From the NCBI RefSeq assembly GCF_001884105.1, contig NZ_MACI01000006.1:1-64000 (forward strand): DNA of 64,000 nt, written 5' to 3'. The DNA is from Bacillus luti (GTDB taxonomy: Bacteria; Bacillota; Bacilli; Bacillales; Bacillaceae_G). Both the position numbers and the translations under genes were made by a program. Under the pieces are notes generated by a model that had not been told where the DNA came from, did not search any database, and saw only the letters and a program-made list of their open reading frames with translations. Numbering within the stretch: position 1 is the stretch's first letter; every line of letters starts with the position of its first letter. Positions 36,313 through 45,681 of this stretch are shown here, in pieces.

Positions 36313-38877
36313 TTACGCATTCATTTGTCCGAACATTACAAACATGGCCAATGGACCGATTTCCTTCCATACAATATCGTTATCAGTAATAGTACCGCTG
36401 GAAATTGTAGAAAAAGTGGGTGAGATTGTATGTGACGTACCATTATTTAATGCTTCATATACATGGTTATCAAAATTAATTCTACTTCCTTTCACATAAC
36501 TTTTAGACGCTGTCCACGTTTGATTATTTGCATATCCAGTTCTAGAACAAATCCAACCAATATATCCTCCTGCAATCGGATTTGAATTTCTTATTTCTTG
36601 TCCTAATCTATAATATCCTGTTGTTGGGATAGTTGGTATTCGATAGTATGGATCTATCACACCGTTAACAACATTTCCTTGTAGAAATTCTTTTCCTGTA
36701 ATCATCATTGTTGCATTATTTAACATGTTATTTTGCATTACAACTTGAAGTGTATTACTTGCTGTCCTATTGTCTATTCCAACTTGCGTTAAATTTACTG
36801 CGGTTATAGTATTATTTTGGATCACTGCTTGCTTACCTGCAAATTCTCCATCTAAAATAACAATCGTTCTTTGAAGAGTATCATTTGTAATTTTTATAGC
36901 ATTTCCACTTAACACTATATCATCAGATACATTTTGAACATTTAAGACTGTTCCATTCGGTTTTTCAATATGACAATTAATCATCTTGAATGATTTGAGG
37001 TTATTTACTGTAAGTAACGTATTGTATCTATCCTTACTAATGAACTTACAATCTCTTAACTCTAAAGAGGTTGTTTTACTTGTTACACCCAACAAATCAA
37101 TTTCCTTAAAAAAACAATTCGTATATGTTCCTGCAAATAAGGTTGGGTTTTTAACATTATTAAATAGTGTATTTTCAAATATCCATCCTGGTTTAAATGT
37201 TCCTGCTGTTACATAATTTAAATACAACACATCTTGCCCTTCAAACACGCAGTTCGAAATTATTTGCGGCTCATTTTTAACCTCTAAAGTCCATTGATAC
37301 AATGATGATAAGGAAGATAGTTTATCCGCATCATTAAAAAAACGACAAGAATCAACTTTAACTACATATGGAAAAGGTGTATCAATAATCATCTTACTAT
37401 TACAAAAAACATTACTTACTATGTTAATAGACCTGTTCGCATATACACCCTGCGTGTTTATTTGTGTTCCATATACGTAATTATTAGAGAAAATAACATC
37501 GCCTGACAAAGAGATTTTTGTTAATCGAATATTATTTCCTGCCACTATTATCCTATCGGCGCCACCATTAACTGCTAGCCCAGCATAAGCATTTGATACT
37601 GTATTCATAATAGAATTGTCCAATATATAGATGAATTTTCCATTTACAACAATAATATTGTAATTTTTATTATCATGAAAATTATTTCTTTCAATATAGA
37701 TATATTGGTTTAAGTCATATCCATCTTCAACATCAATTCCACTTTGTGGATTAGTACCTGCAATATGATGAATATTATTATCTCGAATGTATACATTCTT
37801 TGCACCACATACACTAATTCCTTGTCTACGGCAGTCATGTAAATTACATTTCTCAATATACGTATATTGAGGGAACGAAGGCACTCGAACATTTATTAAG
37901 CAATTTGTAGGAGCAGGAACATTACCTTGATGCAGAACGATCTTAGCGTAACTTGCTCCTTTAGGAACCTCTACTTCATCAAAAAATTGCACATTATTTT
38001 TTGATGATATAAATACATCACTTAAAGTATAAAAAATCACATCATAATAATCGCATTTTATATCAGAACCCAATGCTCCGTATCCATTTCCATACAAACC
38101 GAAGTAACCATACTTTACAATAGCCACTTGAGTCATATCAATTCGCAAATTGGACCGTATCTTTGTTGTACTACTTACTAATGAACCATCTGTTGTATTA
38201 ATTGCTCCCTGTTCAAATGAACTTGCTAATGATGTAGGAAAAGGTGAAATCTGACCAAAAGTACTGTTCAGTGTAATGGCATCTCCTGTACAATCTAAAA
38301 TATCTAGATTATCTAAAGATATAAACCTTGTATTGTTCCCCCCATCAGCAGGTGGAGTAAAACTCCCCACTGCAATTCCGTACCCTCCCTCATGTGTTCC
38401 TCCGCTTGAATAATCATGTGTATCTCTATCCCCTTGGATAATACCATTTGTAATCCTAGAGTAGATCTGATTTTTCCGAAAACTTACAATTGCATATCCT
38501 GTCAATTTATTCGTTTCCATTTTTAAGATTGAACCATTTAAATTCAGTGTAAGATAGCTTTGAGGTTCAATAGGATTTTGTTTATCAATTAAATATATAC
38601 CTTTTGGTAACACAACTTCTGTATACCCTTGTTGCGATGCCCAAACTAAAGCATTATTAATCCCTTGAGAAGTATTAACAGCATCAGTTCCATCATTCTT
38701 AACATTCCACCTATCTAATTCTAATGTATATATACTTAAAGAATTTGTAATCCCTAATGATTTTGGAATCCATTTTGATTGATTACTATCATAAGCCAAA
38801 ATATCGTCATTAGAAGGGGGCTTGCTTACAAAATTCAAATCACTCAAACTTCCAAGGCTAGCCTTTCTAATCCACAT
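36313..38877 (-). CDS. Tailspike-like right-handed beta-helix protein
   Basis: The 854-residue product starts at the ATG at 38877 (GAGGTG upstream). The first 50 residues (ASLGSLSDLNF, then DDILAYDSNQSKWIPK) look like the attachment head of phage tail-fibre proteins. Residues 75-720 have pectate-lyase-3-like and parallel beta-helix repeats (IYIRDNNIHHIAGTNPQSGI, IYIERNNFHDNKNYNIIVV, IIVAGNNIRLT). The C-terminal 100 residues, with WTASKSYVKGSRINFDNHVYEALNNG, resemble a carbohydrate-binding module. No signal peptide or membrane segment is seen. It may be a polysaccharide lyase or glycanase for the local polymer. Confidence 0.75.
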   Translation of the reverse strand: MWIRKASLGSLSDLNFVSKPPSNDDILAYDSNQSKWIPKSLGITNSLSIYTLELDRWNVKNDGTDAVNTSQGINNALVWASQQGYTEVVLPKGIYLIDKQNPIEPQSYLTLNLNGSILKMETNKLTGYAIVSFRKNQIYSRITNGIIQGDRDTHDYSSGGTHEGGYGIAVGSFTPPADGGNNTRFISLDNLDILDCTGDAITLNSTFGQISPFPTSLASSFEQGAINTTDGSLVSSTTKIRSNLRIDMTQVAIVKYGYFGLYGNGYGALGSDIKCDYYDVIFYTLSDVFISSKNNVQFFDEVEVPKGASYAKIVLHQGNVPAPTNCLINVRVPSFPQYTYIEKCNLHDCRRQGISVCGAKNVYIRDNNIHHIAGTNPQSGIDVEDGYDLNQYIYIERNNFHDNKNYNIIVVNGKFIYILDNSIMNTVSNAYAGLAVNGGADRIIVAGNNIRLTKISLSGDVIFSNNYVYGTQINTQGVYANRSINIVSNVFCNSKMIIDTPFPYVVKVDSCRFFNDADKLSSLSSLYQWTLEVKNEPQIISNCVFEGQDVLYLNYVTAGTFKPGWIFENTLFNNVKNPTLFAGTYTNCFFKEIDLLGVTSKTTSLELRDCKFISKDRYNTLLTVNNLKSFKMINCHIEKPNGTVLNVQNVSDDIVLSGNAIKITNDTLQRTIVILDGEFAGKQAVIQNNTITAVNLTQVGIDNRTASNTLQVVMQNNMLNNATMMITGKEFLQGNVVNGVIDPYYRIPTIPTTGYYRLGQEIRNSNPIAGGYIGWICSRTGYANNQTWTASKSYVKGSRINFDNHVYEALNNGTSHTISPTFSTISSGTITDNDIVWKEIGPLAMFVMFGQMNA

Positions 38878-39162
38878 CAATTTACACCTCTTTTTCACTT
38901 TTCTATATATTATGTACAACATGGTAAATTGATTGGATATAGTAGAATTAATTGCACTTTATAAATATCAATGCAGGAATTCACTATTTAGAAAGAAATT
39001 TTATAAGCCCTTTCTTCTTTCCTGAAAGATTTTCTCCTACTCATTATTTTTGGTCCACTTACCAAATAGTTGGAGTAGACGATATAATTTTGAAAAGTAG
39101 TTTGGTCCAAAGGTAATTTTTATTGAAATCCCTTTTGTATTTTCATAACTAATCACAATAAG
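38878..39162. other. Non-coding gap inside the eps-like operon
   Basis: This 285-bp AT-rich gap lies between the GT2 gene and the beta-helix gene. I see short self-complementary bits (TTTGGT/ACCAAA near 39045-39065) but no clear terminator or promoter. Confidence 0.35.
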
Positions 39163-40224
39163 TTAGATTACAGGAAACTTAGCAATAATATTTTTAATAC
39201 CCCTTTTAATTTTCCCCTTTCTATACACTTTTTCACCAAGTACGTACAAATATTCTATATTTTTAGATTTGATAGCCTCTAAATATTCCTTTGAAAAATA
39301 GTCCCTAGAACCTTCGTTATGCAAACATTCTATTACCTTTTCATTCGAAACATACTCTTCTATTAATTCTCTAATGTGCACTTCACTCAGGTTACTATTA
39401 AACAAATTATATAGACATGTTTTAAATGTATTTAGCAACATTATACTAATTCCATTGTATTGCTTTTGTTTAGTATCTAAATAATATTTATTAATAACTT
39501 CTTTTTGTATTTGATAACCATTGACCATATCCTCAAATAGATACGGCATATATTTACTTGTTAGTCCGCCCATCCTATAATAATATAAAGTCTCATCAAT
39601 AATTGTTACCCTATTTGATTTCACGAACATTTCCAAATTATAAAAAAGATCATCCCCTAAAAAATGTATTTCTTCTAAATATCCCCCACAACTTTCGAGT
39701 ATCTTCCTTTTATATAACTTTGCACATAACGAAGATGGGAATGGGTGCCCCCAAAAGTATGCTACTACTAATTCTTGTCTTATTTCCTCCTTATCATAAA
39801 TTCTATTATTATCGAAGTATTCACTTTTATTTTTTTTCTTAATCAACATACCATTACCTAGAACTTTATACGTATTACAAACTGTAATATCCGCAGAACT
39901 TTCAATAGAGTGTTTATATAGTATTTCAACCATTCTCCTGTCAATCCAGTCATCTGCATCAACGAACATGACATAATCAGAACTCGAAACTTCTATTCCT
40001 TTTTTTCGAGTTGGAATACTTCCCTCATTATTCTTATTTATTACAATGATTCTTCTATCTAGCTTTTCATATTTCCTACATATATTCAAACTACCATCTG
40101 AGGATCCATCATTCACTAAAATCAATTCCAAATCCTCAAATGTCTGGTTAAGAATAGAATTTATACATTTATCAAGTTTTTTCTCTGCATTATAGATAGG
40201 TACTACTACACTTATCCGACTCAT
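39163..40224 (-). CDS. GT2 glycosyltransferase
   Basis: The product has about 353 residues, with a GT-A fold: ISVVVPIYNAEKKLDKCINSILNQTF at the start, VNDGSSDGS (first Asp motif) and FVDADDWID (D-x-D) near residue 93. It resembles EpsJ/EpsH-type enzymes that extend the lipid-linked unit on the cytoplasmic face. I use the ATG at 40224; an in-frame GTG three codons earlier sits too close to GGACG. The donor sugar is unknown. Confidence 0.85.
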   Translation of the reverse strand: MSRISVVVPIYNAEKKLDKCINSILNQTFEDLELILVNDGSSDGSLNICRKYEKLDRRIIVINKNNEGSIPTRKKGIEVSSSDYVMFVDADDWIDRRMVEILYKHSIESSADITVCNTYKVLGNGMLIKKKNKSEYFDNNRIYDKEEIRQELVVAYFWGHPFPSSLCAKLYKRKILESCGGYLEEIHFLGDDLFYNLEMFVKSNRVTIIDETLYYYRMGGLTSKYMPYLFEDMVNGYQIQKEVINKYYLDTKQKQYNGISIMLLNTFKTCLYNLFNSNLSEVHIRELIEEYVSNEKVIECLHNEGSRDYFSKEYLEAIKSKNIEYLYVLGEKVYRKGKIKRGIKNIIAKFPVI

Positions 40225-40349
40225 ACACTTCACCGTCCTTTATACAAATAGTCATAGTAAACTGAATCCTATCGTTATTTTTAGATTTTATGGTATATCA
40301 TTTAAACTCACAATGCTCTAACTGTTAAACATCTAGATGTATATAATTA

Positions 40350-40383
40350 AAAGCCGCTATGCTTTTATACATAACGCCCTTTC
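40350..40383 (-). terminator. Internal terminator after a GT4 gene
   Basis: On the reverse strand GGCGTTATG pairs with CATAGCGGC (one mismatch, one wobble), followed by TTTTAATT. It shares much sequence with the terminator at 36253-36287. The rest of the 304-bp gap to the next gene is AT-rich without other structure I can support. Confidence 0.6.
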
Positions 40384-40528
40384 TCTTCTAGAATAATATC
40401 ATTCTTAATATATTTACTTATAATACACCTTCTCTTCATTTTATTGTGCACATCAGAATCTTTATCTTCTTATTCTAAGCATAACTTCTATCGATTGAAT
40501 TAACACAACATATAACATTTTTAGAGTT

Positions 40529-41671
40529 CTATTCGTTCTCCCCACTTATGATCTGTTCGAATAATCTAATGTTTTTTTTATAGGAAAAAAACTCCTTTCG
40601 TTCTTTACTTTTTAATTTATAATACTCTATTAATTTAGGAGACGAGAGTATCTTTTTTAACCCTTCATAGATACCATCTTCACTATTTTCAACTAATAAT
40701 CCGTACTCTCCATTATCTAATATCTCAACAGGTCCATTGCAATACGTGCTTAAAACTGGTAACTCCAAAATAATCGCTTCTGCTACAGCTAAAGAAAATC
40801 CCTCGGTTAATGAGGATGAGACATATATACTACACCTACTCATATATTTATATGGATTATCCTTAAACCCCAAAATATCTACTTTCCTACTTAAAATGGG
40901 GGTATGAAAAATCATTTCATTTAATTTCTCTCTTTCAGGACCATCTCCTAAAATTATCAAATTAAAATCATAACCTTCACTTAATAATCTTTTACATGAA
41001 CGTATTAACCTATCAATACCCTTTTCAGCACTTAATCTACAAGAACATACGATGTTTATACCATCCTTGAATTCATAGTCCAATACCGCTTCATGAGATA
41101 GTTTCATTATCTCATTATTATTAATCGGATTAAACAACACTTGACATCGTTCGTTCAAGTCATATTTATTACCAAATCGTTTTCGTGCAGCATTTGTTAA
41201 CGTAATTATTGTATCGAATTTTCTGTAAGCTCGTCTTTGAATCCATCTTTTATAATTAACAAATGTAGTTGATTCCTCAGTTTCAAGATGTTCCAACCCT
41301 CCATGAATCCACATAACTTTATAACACTTGTTAATACTAATTGGGTATGAAAAAAAATCTTTAGTAGTTACAATAATGTCATAATTTTCTTTAACTATGA
41401 ATTTATTCACAAATATATGAGGAAAAAATATAAATAAGTAATACAATAATCTTTTATAAATACCTTTAACAGGTTTATAAAAAAGATATTGTATTCTAAC
41501 ATTTTTCGGGATTTTTTTAATATTCTCCTTCTCTCCTTCAGTTCTATACATAATAAGCAGAGTCACATCAAATTTAGTATAATCCACCCCATTCAAAGTA
41601 TTTACTATAACTTTTTCAACCCCACCTATTGACATTACATCCGTGACTAGCAAAAGTTTTTTTTCAATCAA
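40529..41671 (-). CDS. GT4 glycosyltransferase
   Basis: The product has about 380 residues starting MIEKKLLLVTDVMSIGGVEK. The start is a TTG six bases after GAGGGGG; a longer frame reaches an ATG at 41752 overlapping the flippase stop but has no ribosome site. GT-B motifs: the donor-binding segment NIVCSCRLSAEKGIDRLIRS, ILGDGPEREKL, and ISSSLTEGFSLAVAEAIILELPV-like (VSSSLTEGFSLAVAEA), which has the E-x7-E pattern. It transfers an unknown sugar. Confidence 0.82.
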   Translation of the reverse strand: MIEKKLLLVTDVMSIGGVEKVIVNTLNGVDYTKFDVTLLIMYRTEGEKENIKKIPKNVRIQYLFYKPVKGIYKRLLYYLFIFFPHIFVNKFIVKENYDIIVTTKDFFSYPISINKCYKVMWIHGGLEHLETEESTTFVNYKRWIQRRAYRKFDTIITLTNAARKRFGNKYDLNERCQVLFNPINNNEIMKLSHEAVLDYEFKDGINIVCSCRLSAEKGIDRLIRSCKRLLSEGYDFNLIILGDGPEREKLNEMIFHTPILSRKVDILGFKDNPYKYMSRCSIYVSSSLTEGFSLAVAEAIILELPVLSTYCNGPVEILDNGEYGLLVENSEDGIYEGLKKILSSPKLIEYYKLKSKERKEFFSYKKNIRLFEQIISGENE

Positions 41672-41748
41672 AAACACCCCCTCAGAAAATGACATAAATA
41701 GTATTTTAATTACTATATTATGCGACTTGGTGAAATTCAAAAACTTAT

Positions 41749-43308
41749 TCATAGATAGGTTTTACTTGAATTTTTATATGCTAATCGTCTAGATATTATT
41801 TTATTGGTTAATGTTTTAAACAAATTGATTAAATATTCAAATTCTTCACTTTTCCTAAACACCACTAAGAAGATTGTATTTGGAATAACTAAGCATAAGA
41901 TGCTACGTATTACCATGTTACTAACAATAGAATTATTAAAGAGATTGCCCAGAATATCCGTTATAATAACAGCGACTAAAACCAGCACTACATACAATCC
42001 ATATTTAGCAAAATATAATTTCACTGATTTTTCAAAAACTAAATTAAATATAATATAAGGATCGTACCAGAAGTAAGTGCACAATCTACTGATAATAGTC
42101 CCCAAAAATACACCTGCAATCCCTATATATTTCGCGAGAATTATAGAAACTACAATGTTGATGACAGCCGCTATAATAGGCCTATACTTTCCTTTTTTAA
42201 ATAAACCAGTGGTTTCTCTAAAAGTTGTGGCCGTATTTTGCATTCCAGCAGTAAAAAAATTCAGGATTATAGCAAATATTATGTATTTATTAAACACATA
42301 ATCCTCACCTAACCATAGAGTTATAAATGGATTCATTAAATTCCAAAGACAAACAGTACAAAAACCATATATCCAAAAATTAGCGAAATTTAGCACACGA
42401 AAAATAAAATACTTTTTTTCCGCATCTTCTTTAGCATTTAAATTCCCGACACTGGCAGTAACAGAATAAAAAAAATACCCCAACAAGGTATTCAATGTAT
42501 TTAAAATCAATAAATAGTTCGAATACACACCAACCCAAATAATTCCAATGAATTTAGAGATAACAATATTATCAGTTCCGTTAATTACTACACCACTAAT
42601 TTTATATAATAATAAAGCATACAAATTTTCAAAAAATAGCTTTCTATCTTCTTTGGATAGTTTTGCATTATTTTTCCCTTGTAGATATGGATATAATTTA
42701 TTTGCCGTATTTGCAATATATATATTTTCAATTACTCTCAATGCTAATTGAACTATTAGTACCAAAATATAATTACTTATAACTACCAATAAAAAAATTT
42801 GTAACGAATGGGATATGATTGTGAATATACTATGTATTTTGGAAATAACATGATTACGTTGATCAGCAATAATAATTGATTGCTTATACACAAAATAATA
42901 TGATGAAACTGAACTTACTAAAAATAAGAGATAAATCATGTTAATATTTTCAATTGTATTATGGGCACTCGTTATATAAGGAAGAAATGGTAATAGTAAT
43001 AACCCTAGTAACAAAACTATTAATCCTATTAATCTGTATGCTTTTTGATATAAGTTCATTAATGCCTGTATTTTATAAATATCATTTTCAGCTAAAGGCT
43101 TATATAAACTATAAATTATAGCAGTATCAAAACCCAAATTAGCTAGTGAAAACATAATTAATATACTTGTAAAAAGTCCATCCACACCTAAATATTCTAT
43201 GCCTAGTGTATAAATAAAAACCGTTCTAACAACAAAGCCCATACCGATACTAAGTAATTGTCCAGACAAACCAAATAATATATTTTTCAGGGAATTTTGT
43301 ATTCTCAT
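41749..43308 (-). CDS. Wzx-type polysaccharide flippase (EpsK-like)
   Basis: This 519-residue MOP/MATE-like transporter has 12-14 transmembrane helices. It starts SLKNILFGLSGQLLSIGMGFVVRTVFIYTLGIEYLGVDGLF, typical of polysaccharide flippases, and has TNTATTFRETTGLFKKGKYRP near residue 360. It moves the undecaprenyl-linked repeat unit to the outer face for EpsG-type polymerisation. The next gene upstream ends 17 bases before it. Confidence 0.88.
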   Translation of the reverse strand: MRIQNSLKNILFGLSGQLLSIGMGFVVRTVFIYTLGIEYLGVDGLFTSILIMFSLANLGFDTAIIYSLYKPLAENDIYKIQALMNLYQKAYRLIGLIVLLLGLLLLPFLPYITSAHNTIENINMIYLLFLVSSVSSYYFVYKQSIIIADQRNHVISKIHSIFTIISHSLQIFLLVVISNYILVLIVQLALRVIENIYIANTANKLYPYLQGKNNAKLSKEDRKLFFENLYALLLYKISGVVINGTDNIVISKFIGIIWVGVYSNYLLILNTLNTLLGYFFYSVTASVGNLNAKEDAEKKYFIFRVLNFANFWIYGFCTVCLWNLMNPFITLWLGEDYVFNKYIIFAIILNFFTAGMQNTATTFRETTGLFKKGKYRPIIAAVINIVVSIILAKYIGIAGVFLGTIISRLCTYFWYDPYIIFNLVFEKSVKLYFAKYGLYVVLVLVAVIITDILGNLFNNSIVSNMVIRSILCLVIPNTIFLVVFRKSEEFEYLINLFKTLTNKIISRRLAYKNSSKTYL

Positions 43309-43325
43309 AATAATACCCTCTATTT

Positions 43326-44594
43326 TTAATTATTTTGTTTAAGTATTGCATTTACTTTAATACTAATTTTCCTTTTTAAAATCGGAAAAAATTTCATTAT
43401 TCTGTATTTTAGTAATGCTTTTCTTCGCTGCGCTTTAAAATCATAATTCAAAAACCACTCTAGTAATTCTTTATCTAATATATAGGCGTAGTTCTGCTTC
43501 ATCCGAATTTGAATTAAATTCCAATACATAACAATGAACGTATTTGTAAAAAACTTCACCTCATTATTTAAAGATTTTTTGACGTACTGAAAAAGATTAT
43601 TCGGGATATTGAATCCATAATCCCGAGGATCTTTCCCTTCAGCAATAATTCCCATAATAGTTCTTAAACATTTTTCACATTTACAACAATTTTCTTCATT
43701 TTTAAAACATACCCTGATATTAACCGATTCCTTATTAATTGAATAATGGTCAACAACCACTTTAACCTTATCCTGCCTAGTAAGCTCATATCCATCATGA
43801 TAAACTTCACCCGATGCATATTTTATTTCATTGTCCACTGTTGGATCAGATGCACAAGTAACTTGAAATAAAGGAGAATTAGAACTTGCAATATATATGC
43901 ATTTTATCTTAAGTTTGAAAGCTATAGGAATAGCTGCGGATATTATTGCTAGTCCATGATGCAATCCATGCCACCATGTATCGTCTAATTTGTCTCTAAA
44001 GTCATGATCAACATTCCCTGCAATTATAAAAGTCCCATAATTAGATTGAATAAGAATATTTTCTAATCCATTCTCTTTTGCAAAACTTATAACATTTTCT
44101 TTATCTGCTTCCCAAACATTACTATCCTCTATATCATCTTCATGCCATCCATATTCCGTAACCAATAATGGCTTTTTATCCTTTATTCTTATAAAAGTAG
44201 TAAGTGCATCAAGCCCCCCACTAAATAGAGATGCTGCTTCAAGTTTAGGAATGTAAGAATTATCAACAATTTCATCTACTACAATAGAACCCATAAATTT
44301 AACACTAGGAAACATATTTTGATATGCACTCTTTATATTATTTAGACAGACATAAAAGGATTTATCTAATTCTTTTATCACTATTGTTGAATCAGTAATC
44401 CATATAAGAGGGACTACATTCGCAACAAATGGAATAGCTAAAATGCTATTGGGAATATCCGATACATTATAGTTGTATTCAAGAAACATATGATTACTTG
44501 GTTTAAAATACTTTTGTAAATCCCCCTTGATACTAAAAAAGTAATCCACCCTGTTATTTTTTATAATAATTTTATCGAGAATTATACTATTCAT
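43326..44594 (-). CDS. PP-loop ATPase-like protein of unknown role in the eps cluster
   Basis: The 422-residue protein has a PP-loop-like motif ASLFSGGLDALTTF near residue 122 and later the cysteine pattern ENCCKCEKCLRTIMG near residue 312. The combination recalls N-type ATP pyrophosphatases such as QueC, which couple a PP-loop to a zinc-binding Cys cluster. Close relatives in polysaccharide clusters are, to my knowledge, uncharacterised. Position between a pyruvyltransferase and the flippase suggests it modifies a repeat-unit precursor through an adenylated intermediate. That is inference. Confidence 0.65.
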   Translation of the reverse strand: MNSIILDKIIIKNNRVDYFFSIKGDLQKYFKPSNHMFLEYNYNVSDIPNSILAIPFVANVVPLIWITDSTIVIKELDKSFYVCLNNIKSAYQNMFPSVKFMGSIVVDEIVDNSYIPKLEAASLFSGGLDALTTFIRIKDKKPLLVTEYGWHEDDIEDSNVWEADKENVISFAKENGLENILIQSNYGTFIIAGNVDHDFRDKLDDTWWHGLHHGLAIISAAIPIAFKLKIKCIYIASSNSPLFQVTCASDPTVDNEIKYASGEVYHDGYELTRQDKVKVVVDHYSINKESVNIRVCFKNEENCCKCEKCLRTIMGIIAEGKDPRDYGFNIPNNLFQYVKKSLNNEVKFFTNTFIVMYWNLIQIRMKQNYAYILDKELLEWFLNYDFKAQRRKALLKYRIMKFFPILKRKISIKVNAILKQNN

Positions 44595-44643
44595 TTTTAC
44601 CTCCTAATAAATCGCCTCATTTATCACATTCACATTGTTCTGG

Positions 44644-45612
44644 TTAATTGGCGAATTGTCTTAACCATTGATTTACCACATCAAAATCCACCTTAACATC
44701 TGTGATTATTTCTGAATTAATCATTTTTTCAAGATTATTAAAATCACTTCTATCGATTAAATTTAAATTATATGTCTCACCCATTCCCTTGGCTCTTTCA
44801 TCTATAGATATAATTATTGTACGTTTTTTATTTCGCATCGCAAATATACCGCCATGTAAACGTGTTCCAATATAATCTACTTCTCTATGCAATATTTTTT
44901 CGTACTCTTCTATAGTAGGGGGTACAATTTTTATTTCTTGTACACCTTTTAATTCTTTCAAATATTCAAGATCTCCCGCATCTTGTATCCAAAAATAAAC
45001 ATTTTTATAATTTTTATTAAGTATATCTATTAATAATTGGTCCTTTATACGGTCCTTAGAATGATGAGTAAGTGTAAAAACAACTGATTCTGATTTTTCA
45101 GTCGGAATTCCCTTACAAAACTCCGGTGTAAGGGACCACAATGTTGCACAACCTGTATTTAAAGCTTTAAACCCCATTTCTTCTAAAAATTTTTTTGTCC
45201 TTTCGTCTCTAACACTATGTATATATTCATGTGATAAAACTTTTTTATATAACAACTTTGTATACATATTTATCTTATTACCTTTCCCTGCACCAACACC
45301 AACTAGAATACTCCCTTTTAAAGGACCACAATTAAACATATTAATATTCCATTGAGGAAAATGGGTAAACATGTCCATCGCTAGCAAGTTTGAACCACCT
45401 ACAAACTTATATTTAGCATTACTATAAATCTGTACTCGATGTGATTTTCTTGCCACTTGATACCAATGAAACGGCGAAACATGAGTGGGTAATGTTAAAA
45501 CATATGCATTTTTAGTTATATCAGATAGCTGGTACTTTACACATTGCATTATTATGTCATCACCCTTATTTAGAGAACCTACCGACGTATCTAACACTAA
45601 AACATTATCCAT
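44644..45612 (-). CDS. Polysaccharide pyruvyl transferase family protein
   Basis: The 322-residue protein has the CsaB/EpsI/EpsO family features: VLDTSVGSLNKGDDIIMQCV at the start, GVGAGKGNKINMYTKLL, HSVRDERTKKFLEE, and near the C-terminus DYIGTRLHGGIFAMRNKKRTIII with the conserved R-x-H. It would add a ketal-linked pyruvate from phosphoenolpyruvate, giving the polymer negative charge. Confidence 0.85.
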   Translation of the reverse strand: MDNVLVLDTSVGSLNKGDDIIMQCVKYQLSDITKNAYVLTLPTHVSPFHWYQVARKSHRVQIYSNAKYKFVGGSNLLAMDMFTHFPQWNINMFNCGPLKGSILVGVGAGKGNKINMYTKLLYKKVLSHEYIHSVRDERTKKFLEEMGFKALNTGCATLWSLTPEFCKGIPTEKSESVVFTLTHHSKDRIKDQLLIDILNKNYKNVYFWIQDAGDLEYLKELKGVQEIKIVPPTIEEYEKILHREVDYIGTRLHGGIFAMRNKKRTIIISIDERAKGMGETYNLNLIDRSDFNNLEKMINSEIITDVKVDFDVVNQWLRQFAN

Positions 45613-45637
45613 GAAAGCAATTCCTCCAAGTATCTTT

Positions 45638-45659
45638 TATAAATAATAAAAGATTTTTT
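45638..45659. terminator. Weak hairpin in the gap before the pyruvyltransferase gene
   Basis: ATCTTTTA and TAAAAGAT flank a short loop, and the forward strand continues with TTTTTTAG. The T run is on the strand opposite to the operon, so its role is unclear. Confidence 0.3.
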
Positions 45660-45681
45660 AGTTTTATACCTTAATCAATTA

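Noticed and set aside
36313-38877. The beta-helix gene as evidence of a prophage.
   Set aside because: No other phage structural gene is nearby; both neighbours are polysaccharide genes in the same direction.
41672-41752. A longer N-terminus for the GT4 gene at 40529-41671, overlapping the flippase stop.
   Set aside because: The extension has no ribosome site and does not fit the GT4 family start, while a TTG with GAGGGGG does.
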